From DATDIC01 sp963777625 (lineage in GTDB: Bacteria > Pseudomonadota > Alphaproteobacteria > Acetobacterales > Acetobacteraceae): a DNA stretch of 64,000 nt. The translations under genes were made by a program, and so were the position numbers. The notes under the pieces are model-generated. The model did no database searches, was not told where the DNA came from, and saw only the letters and a program-made list of their open reading frames with translations. How positions within the stretch are numbered: position 1 is the first letter of the stretch; every line of letters starts with the position of its first letter. The stretch lies in contig CAVZRO010000009.1 in assembly GCA_963777625.1 (NCBI GenBank), positions 41,818 to 105,817 on the forward strand, written 5' to 3'. Positions 39,647 through 48,717 of the stretch are shown here, piece after piece.

Positions 39647-40271
39647 GCCGCACAAGGTGAATAGCGCCGAGTTACGACGGCGTTTGAGCTGCGTACTGCG
39701 CGCCGAGGTACCCGGCAGGCTGACCGGCGGCAACGAGTTGCTGGCGGCGTTGACGGGCGTTCCCGTCCCCGCTGCCGTGCTGGTTGGTTTCATCCTGGGC
39801 GATGCGCCGTGCGTGCTGTTGACCAAACGCAATGAGCACTTGAAGCGACACGCCGGGCAGGTGAGCTTTCCTGGCGGCCGTATTGATCCGACCGATAGCG
39901 ACGCGGTGGCGGCTGCTTTGCGCGAAGCGCAGGAGGAGATCGCTCTGGACCCGACACAAGTCCAGGTGCTCGGACGTATGGGTGATTTTCTGACCGGCAC
40001 CGGGTTCCGGATTACCCCGGTGATTGGATTGCTTCCGGCGGGCCTGCGCTTCGAGCCGGCACCCGGCGAGGTCGATGATGTGTTCGCACTGCCGCTCGAC
40101 GTGCTGCTGGATCCGGCCGCGCCGCGCCGCGAGCGGCAGGAGCGCAACGGCATCTCGCGCGACGTCTGGGTCTGGCCGCACCCCAATCATTATATTTGGG
40201 GCGCAACCGCCGCGATCCTGGTGCATCTGGCCCAACAGTTGCGCAGCGCACCCGATGCTGCGGTTCTTTGA
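39636..40271 (+). CDS. Nudix CoA pyrophosphatase
   Basis: A nudix hydrolase of about 211 residues that cleaves CoA or its derivatives to 3-prime,5-prime-ADP and phosphopantetheine. It has the CoA-specific motif LLTKRNEHLKRHAGQVSFPG leading into the nudix box (GGRIDPTD through REAQEEIAL). The GTG at 39636 is chosen because it overlaps the preceding stop and gives a compact N-terminus (RIEPHKVNSAELRRRL). The run nudix - DUF6111 - CCA-adding enzyme is typical of alphaproteobacteria. Confidence 0.9.
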   Translation: MRIEPHKVNSAELRRRLSCVLRAEVPGRLTGGNELLAALTGVPVPAAVLVGFILGDAPCVLLTKRNEHLKRHAGQVSFPGGRIDPTDSDAVAAALREAQEEIALDPTQVQVLGRMGDFLTGTGFRITPVIGLLPAGLRFEPAPGEVDDVFALPLDVLLDPAAPRRERQERNGISRDVWVWPHPNHYIWGATAAILVHLAQQLRSAPDAAVL

Positions 40272-40509
40272 ACTGGGGCTGTTCCTGTCGCCGTTCCTGC
40301 TGTTCGGCGTCTGGCGCCTCGCCCTGGCACGTGGCTTTCCTTCTACCCCGGCGGTCGCGGCGGCGGCCGGTTTGCTGGTGCTGACGATCGGGCTGCTCTG
40401 GTGGTTCGTCGCGGATCGTGCCCTTCCACCCGGCTCGTCCTATGTGCCGGCGCAATTTGAACACGGCCATATCGTGCCGGGGCATGCCGGCCCTGAGGTA
40501 ACCGATTGA
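40255..40509 (+). CDS. DUF6111 small membrane protein
   Basis: An 84-residue protein with two hydrophobic helices (LRFFELGLFLSPFLLFGVW and AAAAGLLVLTIGLLWWFVA), matching the DUF6111 family. Its start lies inside the end of the nudix gene and its stop overlaps the CCA enzyme start, so all three are coupled. Function is unknown. Confidence 0.82.
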   Translation: MLRFFELGLFLSPFLLFGVWRLALARGFPSTPAVAAAAGLLVLTIGLLWWFVADRALPPGSSYVPAQFEHGHIVPGHAGPEVTD

Positions 40510-41714
40510 ACGAGGCACCGGCTCAGCGGATTGCACCGCCGGGATTCCTGCGCGATCCGGGTCTCCGGGCAGTTCTGGCGGCGCTGCCCGATGCGCGGGT
40601 GGTGGGTGGCGCGGTACACGATGGCCTGCTGGGGAACGACGTGGCGGATATCGACCTTGCCACCCGGCAATCACCCGAAGCAGTGACACGAGCGTTGCAG
40701 AGCGCCGGGATCCGGGTGATCCCCACCGGTCTGGACCATGGAACGGTGACCGCGCTCGTTGGCGGACGGGGTATCGAGATCACCACGTTGCGTCGTGACA
40801 TCGAAACTGACGGCCGCCACGCCGTGGTCGCCTTTACCGATGACTGGCGAGCCGACGCGGCACGGCGGGATTTCACGATCAACGCGCTGTCGATGGCGCC
40901 TGACGGATCGGTGTTCGACTATTTCGATGGGCTGGCGGATTTGCGCGACCACCGGATCCGCTTCGTGGGTGATCCTGCACGGCGTATCACCGAGGACTAT
41001 CTGCGTGTTCTGCGCTTCTTCCGTTTCTTCGCCCGCTACGGGCGCGAGCGGCCGGATGCGGTTACCCTGGGAGCGTTGCGCGACGGCGTTGCGGGTCTTA
41101 GCGGCCTGTCCGTCGAACGGGTGTGGGGCGAGCTGAAACGCATCCTGATGACGCCTGATCCCTCCATCGCGGTGGCACTGATGGCTGAGCTGGGTGTGCT
41201 GGCAGCCGCGCTGCCCGAAGGTGCGAACCCGACCGCGCTTGCCGCGCTCGTCGCGTCCAGCGCACCGGCGGACCCCATGTTGCGGCTTGCCGCGCTGCTG
41301 ACAGGTGATGCAGACGCAGTGGCCGACCGGTTGCGGCTGGCCAACAACGAGCGTGCGCGCCTGACCGCATTGCAGTCGGGTCCCGTGCCGCGGCCGCCGG
41401 ATGATGATGACGCGCTGCGCCGGATGCTGGCCGACAATGACCGCACCATCCTCATCGATCGCGCCTGGTTGGCCGGCGGCAATCAGCCTGACTGGGAAGG
41501 ATTGCGGAAGCGGATCGCCGCGCTTCCCCTGCCGGTGTTTCCGTTGGAAGGGCGGGACGTCCTGGCCCTGGGCCTGGCGCCGGGTCCGCCCGTTGGCGCA
41601 TTGCTTTGGTCCACGCGACACTGGTGGTTGCAACGCGGCTGCACCCCCGATCGGGCCGCCTGCCTCGCGGAACTCGGCCGACGGGCGTCTGGCCGCTCAA
41701 CGGACGACGGCTGA
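40506..41714 (+). CDS. cca: CCA tRNA nucleotidyltransferase
   Basis: Adds or repairs the 3-prime CCA end of tRNAs. The 402-residue class II polymerase has the nucleotide-transfer motif VVGGAVHDGLLGNDVADIDL, the RRDFTINALSM motif and the RVLRFFRFFARYG arginine patch. It starts with TTG at 40506, overlapping the DUF6111 stop. Three genes in this run are tightly packed and none is broken. Confidence 0.94.
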   Translation: MNEAPAQRIAPPGFLRDPGLRAVLAALPDARVVGGAVHDGLLGNDVADIDLATRQSPEAVTRALQSAGIRVIPTGLDHGTVTALVGGRGIEITTLRRDIETDGRHAVVAFTDDWRADAARRDFTINALSMAPDGSVFDYFDGLADLRDHRIRFVGDPARRITEDYLRVLRFFRFFARYGRERPDAVTLGALRDGVAGLSGLSVERVWGELKRILMTPDPSIAVALMAELGVLAAALPEGANPTALAALVASSAPADPMLRLAALLTGDADAVADRLRLANNERARLTALQSGPVPRPPDDDDALRRMLADNDRTILIDRAWLAGGNQPDWEGLRKRIAALPLPVFPLEGRDVLALGLAPGPPVGALLWSTRHWWLQRGCTPDRAACLAELGRRASGRSTDDG

Positions 41715-41775
41715 TCCAAGCCGGCTCAATGCTGATCCGAAGCGGGCCTGATCCGAAGCGGGTTGCGCCACGTTA

Positions 41776-42516
41776 TCAGGCGGCGTGCTGTTCGCGTGCC
41801 CTATCGAGCCGCGCCAGCATTACGTCTCGCGTGACGCGCACATGCGCGGCGCCGAGATCGGCGGCCCGGCTGGCGTCACGCTTGCGAAACGCCGCGAGCA
41901 ATGCGCGGTGCTCGCGCACTACCCGCCTCAGATAACCCGGTTCATGACCGACCAGACGCACCAGCATGCGTCCGAAATCGATGTATCGTGATACCGGGTC
42001 AATGATCAGCGGATTGTTGCTGCTTGTGTTAATGAAGCGGTGAAAGTCCCGGTTGGCCAACGAGATCGACTGCATGTTGGCGGCCTCCGCCGCCCGCTCA
42101 TGCCGGGCCTGAATCTCTTCCAGGTGGCGCAGTTCCGAAGGGCGCGCATCCTCGGCGAAGCGGCGCGCCATGTATGATTCAAGCGCCTCACGAAACTCGT
42201 AAATGTGGAACAGCCGGGCGCGATCAAGCCCGTGCACGCGCGCGCCGCGATTGGGGAATATCTCAACCAGTCCTTCGCCTTCCAGAAGCTGAAGCGCTTC
42301 CCGCACTGGCTGAACGCTCACTCCGAGCCGATCGGCCACCGCCTGCATGCGAACCCAGCTTCCGGGCTCGATCGCCGCTTCGAGTATCTCGTGTCGGAGC
42401 CGCTCGGCGACACGCCGGTAGCCAGTCTCCGGTAGCCGATCCCGCTGTCCCCGCACACGACCTCCACGACCTCGGTCATATATGATCTTGACCAGTTTGA
42501 TAGGAAGCGCAAGCAT
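41776..42516 (-). CDS. GntR-family regulator with FCD domain
   Basis: Transcription factor of about 246 residues: a winged-helix N-terminus (YRRVAERLRHEILEAAIEPG, then RLGVSVQPVREALQLLEGEG) and a C-terminal FCD ligand-binding domain whose histidines (DFHRF, REHRALL) would hold a metal. It is divergent from the ABC importer, with only 45 bp between the proposed starts, so it probably regulates that operon. The start at 42516 is tentative; a later one is possible. Confidence 0.88.
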   Translation of the reverse strand: MLALPIKLVKIIYDRGRGGRVRGQRDRLPETGYRRVAERLRHEILEAAIEPGSWVRMQAVADRLGVSVQPVREALQLLEGEGLVEIFPNRGARVHGLDRARLFHIYEFREALESYMARRFAEDARPSELRHLEEIQARHERAAEAANMQSISLANRDFHRFINTSSNNPLIIDPVSRYIDFGRMLVRLVGHEPGYLRRVVREHRALLAAFRKRDASRAADLGAAHVRVTRDVMLARLDRAREQHAA

Positions 42517-42561
42517 CGGAGCAACGATCGGAACGACGACGTTCAAGAAGGGCTCAGGCAA

Positions 42562-43864
42562 ATGACGAAAATCACCGGGCGGCTGACCCGTCGGGATCTT
42601 GGCCGCGGAATCGCCGGCGTGGCGGCGGCAACTGGATTGACGGCCAGGCGGGCTGAGGCCAAGCCTATCACGTTGAAAATGTGGATGCATCTGCACCCAC
42701 CGCGGCTTCCCGTTGACAAGCGGATCATCGCCGCTTTCGAGCAAGCCAACCCGGATGTGACGGTGCAGTACCGAAGTCTTCCCGCCGTCTGAGTATGGGA
42801 CCAAGCTGCTCACGGCCTTCGCGGCCGGCGCCGGGCCGGATTTCTTCAACTGGAGCTCGTCTTACACCGCCGAGTATCATCATTCCGGCATCATTGCTCC
42901 GGTTGATTTCGCCGCGATGGGGTACCCGGATGAAAATGCCCTGACCAGCCAGTACGCGGCCGGGTTCCAGGGGGCTCGCTTCGACAACAAGCTGTTTGGC
43001 GTGCCGAGCGAGGTGAGCAACTATGCGTGTTACAGCAATAACCAAATCTGGGGGTCCGCCCATCTCGACCCGATGAAGGACTTCCCAAGGACCTGGGAAG
43101 AACTGGCCAAGGTCGCCGATACGCTGACGATGCGTGATCATTCCGGTGTGCCGGTCAGGCGCGGCTACGATTTCGACTGGTCCAGTCCGAACATCTACTA
43201 CCTGACTTTAAGCACCATGATGCATCAGTTGGGCGTTGATGTGGTTGACGAGGCAACCGGCCGCGCCAACCTCGATACCGATGCCGCACGGCAAGTGATG
43301 CAGTACTACGCCGAGTGGGTGAGAAAGTTGCGGCTTGGTGGTCCGCAATACATCAAATCGCGGATCGCCTTCCTCGACGGCAAATTGGGCAGCGAGGGCA
43401 GTTTCGGCGTCTGGGGAATTCCGCAGATGCACACGGCAAAACTCGATTTCAGTGTCAGCCCCGCCCCGCGCTGGCCAGGTGGCACCAACCGCGGTTTTGA
43501 CGCTTATGCTTTCTACATGATGGTGAACGCCCGGACGCCGGCACCGGTCCAGCATGCGGCATGGAAGTTGGCGCGCGCCTATGTCGATCACGCGCCCGAG
43601 TTGTTCCAGGCGGCCGGGCTGTTTGTCCCGCGCGAGGACGTCATGGCGACCGCGGCGTTCAAGTCCGACCCGTGGGTTTCTGTGTTCATGGATGAGTTGA
43701 AGTTGGCGAAATTCTCGCCCCGGCTCGTCGGCTTCGACCAGGTGGTGGGCGCGCTGGTCGCCGCCCGCGACCAGATTATTGAAGCGGGCCAGCCGGTTGG
43801 GCCGGTGCTGAAAGATCTGAATGCTCAAGTGAACACGATTATTCAACAGGAGCTGAAGACCTGA
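42562..43864 (+). CDS. ABC transporter solute-binding protein (family 1, sugar type), frameshifted
   Basis: Periplasmic binding protein for a sugar or sugar-derived compound. It starts with a twin-arginine-type signal (TRRDLGRGIAGVAAA) and the mature part begins KPITLKMWMHLHPP. The frame changes near 42785: VQYRSLP is followed in another frame by PSEYGTKLLTAFAAG and on to the stop at 43864. One extra C in a CCC run explains it. The corrected length of about 433 residues is normal for MalE/UgpB-type proteins. The next two genes are its permeases. Confidence 0.87.
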
Positions 43865-43884
43865 CGCGCTAACGGTCTGGTTTG

Positions 43885-44815
43885 GTGAGCAGTCATTCCT
43901 CGATCGCGTCCGCGGCGCGTTCGCGGATTGCGAGAGCGGGGCGACGTCGGGCACTGAAGCCGCAGAGCTGGGGCTTGGCATTCGTCCTGCCGGTGGTTGC
44001 CTTCTTCGCGGTGTTCAATGTCTTCCCGGTTCTATACGGTCTTTATCTCAGCATGACGCGGGCAAGCCTGCTCACGCCGCCACACTGGACCGGCCTGGAT
44101 AATTTCCTCGCGCTTCACTCGGACCCGCTGTTCCGCCTGGCGCTCGGGAATACCCTTGTTTTCGTGCTGGGGAGCACGGTTCCGGTGTGGTTCGCGTCGC
44201 TCGGCGCGGCCTTGCTGTTTCACCAGACTTTCCCGGGCCGCGATATCCTCAAGACGCTGTTTTTCCTGCCTGTGCTTCCGCCGCTCGTTGTCGTCGCCGT
44301 CGTCTGGAAAGTGCTGCTGAACCCGATCGGGGTGATGACGTGGCTCGTCGGGTGGGTCTGGGGCCAGGGTGAAATCTCCTGGCTCTATAACACAACCCTC
44401 GCCCCGCTGGTGATGATCGTTGTGCACGATTGGGCGGCTATTCCGTTCTACATGATGATATGGCTCGCCGGACTGGCGACGCTGTCGTCGGAAATCAGCG
44501 AGGCCGCGCATATCGATGGCGCCGGGCCGGCGCGGACGTTCTGGCATGTCGAACTGCCGCAACTGCGCGGAACGGTTGTGTTGGTTTGCGCACTTAGCTC
44601 GATCGGTGCCTTCCAGACCTTCACGCTGCAGGTACGTGCTCAGCAACGACCAGGGGGGACCGGTCAACTCCACGCTGGTTCTCGGACTCCTGATCTTCAA
44701 GCAAGGCTTTCAGTTCTTCCGCATGGGCTATGCCGCCGCGCTCTCGGTCGTACTGTTCGCCATGATCCTTGCCGTTACTCTTATCCAGCTAAAGCTGAGC
44801 CGGCGTGCGCATTAG
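43885..44815 (+). CDS. ABC sugar transporter permease, MalF/UgpA type, frameshifted
   Basis: Inner-membrane permease with six helices. The N-terminal two-thirds are in one frame, including FNVFPVLYGLYLSMTRASLL and the EAA loop (SEISEAAHIDGAGPARTFWH). Near 44631 the frame changes; the second frame reads YVLSNDQGGPVNSTLVLGL and ends with the last helix at 44815. One extra G in CAGGTAC explains it. The corrected length is about 309 residues. The start is GTG at 43885 or TTG at 43882. Confidence 0.87.
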
Positions 44816-45656
44816 GCACCCATCCCGCCCCGGAGGCGCATCAAAATTGGTGTTCTTCGTCGTTGCCTTGGTGCTGGCGGTGGTGTTCGCCTTCCCGCTA
44901 TGGTTCATGGTCTCGTCCGCGTTCAAGGCGGAAAGCGAGATCATGGAGGTGCCAATTCATTGGCTGCCGCATGATTTTCAGGGGTGGGAGCAGTTTCGCA
45001 ACGCGGCGTCGGTGTCGCCGCTCTGGCGCTATCTGTTCAACAGCGCGCTTGTGTCCAGCATACAGGTGGCAGTGACCGTCTTCTTTGGGGCACTCGCCGG
45101 GTTCGGTTTTGCCAAGTATAGGTTTCGGTTCCATCGACTATTGTTCTTCTTCGTTATTTCGACCATGATGATCCCGTTTCAGATACTGGTCGTTCCCCTT
45201 TTCATGGAGATCCATGCCTTCGGCTGGGAGAATAGTTATGTTGGCCTCATCGTCCCCGGCATGATGAACGCCTTTGGCGTGTTCATGATGCGGCAATACG
45301 CGGCTGACCTTCCTGACGAGTTGCTTGAGGCCGGGCGCGTCGACGGTGCCGGCGAGTTCCACATGTTCATCCGTATCATTCTGCCGCTGCTCGCCCCCGC
45401 CATGACAAGCCTCGGCATTCTTGTGTTCATCTGGAGTTGGGGCGCGTTTCTCTGGCCACTGGTCGTTGTGCAGGATCGGAGCCTGCAAGTGCTGGCCGTT
45501 GGCCTGACCGACTACAGCCAAAGCTATTCGCGGCCACCCATGTGGGGCGCGGCAATGGCCGCTTCCACCGTGGCCACGCTGCCCATCGCCTGCCTGTTTG
45601 CGTTCTTTCAGAGGTACTTCATCAAGGGCCTGACCGCGGCGGCGGTCAAAGGCTGA
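44805..45656 (+). CDS. ABC sugar transporter permease, MalG/UgpE type
   Basis: Second permease of the importer, 283 residues, six helices, with the EAA loop LPDELLEAGRVDGAGEFHMF near residue 185. It starts with GTG and overlaps the preceding gene by 11 bp. It ends the transport operon; no ATP-binding subunit follows, as the next gene faces the other way. Confidence 0.93.
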   Translation: MRIRHPSRPGGASKLVFFVVALVLAVVFAFPLWFMVSSAFKAESEIMEVPIHWLPHDFQGWEQFRNAASVSPLWRYLFNSALVSSIQVAVTVFFGALAGFGFAKYRFRFHRLLFFFVISTMMIPFQILVVPLFMEIHAFGWENSYVGLIVPGMMNAFGVFMMRQYAADLPDELLEAGRVDGAGEFHMFIRIILPLLAPAMTSLGILVFIWSWGAFLWPLVVVQDRSLQVLAVGLTDYSQSYSRPPMWGAAMAASTVATLPIACLFAFFQRYFIKGLTAAAVKG

Positions 45657-45686
45657 CCACCGCCGATTGGTCAGGTCAGCGCGCGC

Positions 45687-46922
45687 CTAAACCTCGGGCG
45701 CAGCACCCACGTAATGGAACTGATGCGTCGCGTCGCCGAGCGGATAGGCGGGGTTATACTGCACCTGGAAGATCGATACCGCCGTTGAAGCAAGATCCCC
45801 CCTCGAGTCGAACGACACGTCGCCCTGCACCAGTTTGAGATGGGTGGACAGCATCGCCTCCCGCACCGCATCGCGGGTGACCGGCTTGCCGGACGCCGCC
45901 ACCCGCCGGATCGCATCCAGGATGACCCGCGTTGCGTCATAATAGGTCACTGAATAGTCCGCCGGGTTCTGTTTCATCGCGGCTTTGAACTTCTCGACCC
46001 AGGCCTGGACGTCAGGCTGGTCGAGCACATGACTTGCCGCGGAAGTGGCGTACCAGCCCTGGATGGCCGGCATCGCGCTGCCGGTCAGCATGTCAGGCGT
46101 ATGCACGCCGTCGCCGCCGCCTTTGACGGCATTCGGGATGATATCGTACGATTGCTTGGCAACTTTTGCGCCGGCCATCGGATCACCACCGTAATACAGG
46201 CCTTGTGTGTCGAGGCTCTTGGCGCGGGTCAGCACAGCGCTGTAGTCGGCGTTCAGCGGATCGAGCCGGTCGCGGATCACCACCGTCATGCCGATCTTCG
46301 CCGCCTGCGCGGCGAACGCGTTAGCCATCCCAACGCCGTAAGCGCCGGTATCGTCCAGCACCACCACCTTCTGTATTTTCAGGACTTTGCCGAAATAGTT
46401 CGCCAGTCCAGGCCCCTGATAGGCATCCGTGGTGACGGTGCGGAAAAAGTTCGGCTTCCCGCCCGGATGAAAGACCCCGGCGAATTTGGGATCGTTCAGA
46501 TCGGGGCTGGTGGCGCTGCCGCTGATCGTCGCCATGCTCGCCTGACTGAGAATAGGAACCGCGGCCTTGGCGGACCCGCTGTTCAGCGGGCCGACAGCGG
46601 CGATCACCGACGGGTCGGCGACCATCCGGCGCGCGTTGGTCGCAGCGAGCGCGGGATCGTACTGGCCGGTCGTCGGCGATCCGTCGTCCAGCAGCAGGAA
46701 CCCGATCTTGTATCCGCCGACGCCGCCCTGTGCGTTGGCCTCATCGATGGCGAACTGTGTGGCGTCCCGCACGATCCGTGACTGCTGAGCCAACTCACCG
46801 GTGAGCGGTATGCTCATGCCGATGGACAGCGCTTTTTTTTCGTCTGCATGTGCACCGATGAAAGGCACCGTCAGCGCGGCGGCAGCGAGAACGAATGTCT
46901 CGCGCCTGGCGACGTTCGGCAT
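45687..46922 (-). CDS. Branched-chain amino-acid-type ABC substrate-binding protein
   Basis: Type 1 periplasmic binding protein (LivJ family), 411 residues with an N-terminal signal peptide (ETFVLAAAALTVPFIGAHA). The family start ALSIGMSIPLTGELAQQ follows, and both lobes are complete to the end. The ATG at 46922 has GGGAG upstream. It is divergent from hyuB, 105 bp apart, with no permease or ATPase gene nearby. It probably supplies a Liv-type transporter encoded elsewhere, perhaps for the hydantoin substrates; this is inference. Confidence 0.9.
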   Translation of the reverse strand: MPNVARRETFVLAAAALTVPFIGAHADEKKALSIGMSIPLTGELAQQSRIVRDATQFAIDEANAQGGVGGYKIGFLLLDDGSPTTGQYDPALAATNARRMVADPSVIAAVGPLNSGSAKAAVPILSQASMATISGSATSPDLNDPKFAGVFHPGGKPNFFRTVTTDAYQGPGLANYFGKVLKIQKVVVLDDTGAYGVGMANAFAAQAAKIGMTVVIRDRLDPLNADYSAVLTRAKSLDTQGLYYGGDPMAGAKVAKQSYDIIPNAVKGGGDGVHTPDMLTGSAMPAIQGWYATSAASHVLDQPDVQAWVEKFKAAMKQNPADYSVTYYDATRVILDAIRRVAASGKPVTRDAVREAMLSTHLKLVQGDVSFDSRGDLASTAVSIFQVQYNPAYPLGDATHQFHYVGAAPEV

Positions 46923-47027
46923 CGCAAGTCTCCCTGTTTGTTTGTTGCCACCACTTTGGCGCGGACGCTCGCTTGACACAAGCCGCTCAGCCACTCCCTA
47001 TTTTCGGTTCATGCAAGGACAGAGCTG

Positions 47028-48717
47028 GTGGTGGAAGTAACCGCACTGGATCGGACGGTAGAAGGACGGGCGCAGGCGATTGCGCGGGACCCGGTTGCCC
47101 TGCAGGTGGTCTGGCGACGGCTGATCGCCATCGCGGACGAAGCGGCGGCGACGCTTCGCCGCACATCGTTTTCTCCGACCGTACGGGAGTCGAACGACTT
47201 TGCCTGCGTCATATTCGATGCGGTGGGCAATGCGATGGCGGAAAACACGATCGGTATTCCGTCGTTCAACATGACGCTGTCGCGCACGCTCGCCCATTTC
47301 CTGTCGATCCGCTCCGCCGGCGACTGGCAGGACGGTGATGTCGGGATCTGCAACGACCCATGGCTGACCTCGGGGCATCTGCCGGATATCACGGTGGTTG
47401 CGCCCGTGTTTCATCAGCGGCGGCTGGTCGGCTGGACCGGCAGCGTCGCGCATCAGGCTGACCTTGGTGGCATCGGCTGGGCGGCCGACGCGCGGGACGT
47501 GTTTGAGGAAGGCATTCGCATCCCGCCGCTGCTGTTCATGAAGGCCGGCGTTGTGGTGCCGGAGGTGGAGCAATTCCTGCGGGCGAATTCGCGGCTGCCC
47601 GATCAGGTGCTGGGCGACATCGCCGCCCAGGTCGCGGGCGGGGATGCCGCGGGACGCGGATTGCGCGACCTGCTGCGGCGTGAGGCAATCGCTGACCTGG
47701 CGCCCGTCTCGCGTGCGGTGTGCGAGCGATCCGAGCGTGCCATGCGCCGGGCCATCAGCGAGATCCCCGACGGGGACTATCAGGCGGCCATCGACCTCGA
47801 CGGTACCGGCGAGGAGGATATCCATCTCGCGCTGAAGATCAGCAAGCGCGGCGAGGAACTGTTCCTGGACTATACCGGCACCTCTCCCGAGGTCGGGCGT
47901 GCGCTGAACGTGGTAACCAACTATACCGTCGCATATTCCTGCTATCCGCTGAAATGCGCGCTGGATCCGGGAACGCCGCGCAACGAAGGATCTTATCGTC
48001 CGATTCATGTACAGGCGCCCGAGGGTTGCATTCTGAACCCGCGCTTTCCGGCACCGGTGAATGCGCGCCAACTGGTTGGTCACTGCCTTTCAGCGGTGAT
48101 CTACAAGGCACTTGCGCCCGTGCTGGGGGAACGAATCCTGGCCGAGTCCGGCAGTGCGCCAACCCTGCGCGTGGTGATCACCGGCCGGCGGGAGGACCGG
48201 CGCCGCTATGGCGCGATCCTGTTCATCAATGGCGGCATGGGCGCGCGAGCGGGGCGGGACGGGCTGTCCGCGACGTGTTTTCCGTCCAGCGTGATCTGTG
48301 GCTCAATGGAGGTCATCGAAACGCAGGCGCCGCTGCGCATCTGGCGCAAGGAGCTGGCGACAGATTCCGGCGGTGCCGGGCAGTTCCGCGGCGGGCTGGG
48401 ACAGGATGTGGAGCTGGAACTGAGCACCGCCGAACCCGCCACCCTGTCGCTGTTCGTCGAGCGCATGCAGCACCCGGCGCTCGGGGTGCTAGGCGGCGCC
48501 GCCGGGGCGCCATCGCGCGTAGCCTGGAACGGGCGCGAGAGCGGCTTTCCGCTGAAGGGCCGCAGCCGGATGCAGGGCGGTGACCGGCTGGTGGTGCGCT
48601 ATCCCGGCGGCGGCGGCTTCGGCGACCCGCGTGCAGCGTGACCGCGCCGCCGTGCGCGCCGACCTGGAGGCGGGCCGCATCTCGGCGCGCACCGCCGGCG
48701 AGGAATACGGGTTATGA
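47028..48717 (+). CDS. hyuB: Hydantoinase/oxoprolinase B-subunit family protein, frameshifted at the C-terminus
   Basis: HyuB-type subunit of ATP-dependent hydantoinase, 5-oxoprolinase, N-methylhydantoinase or acetophenone carboxylase-like enzymes. The protein reads in one frame from 47028 (VEVTALDRTVEGRAQ) through family segments such as RRTSFSPTVRESNDFACVIF and YPGGGGFGDPR. It stops early at 48641, but another frame carries the normal ending RDRAAVRADLEAGRISARTA and stops at 48717. One extra G near 48637 accounts for this. The corrected end overlaps hyuA by ATGA. The corrected length is about 562 residues. Confidence 0.88.
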
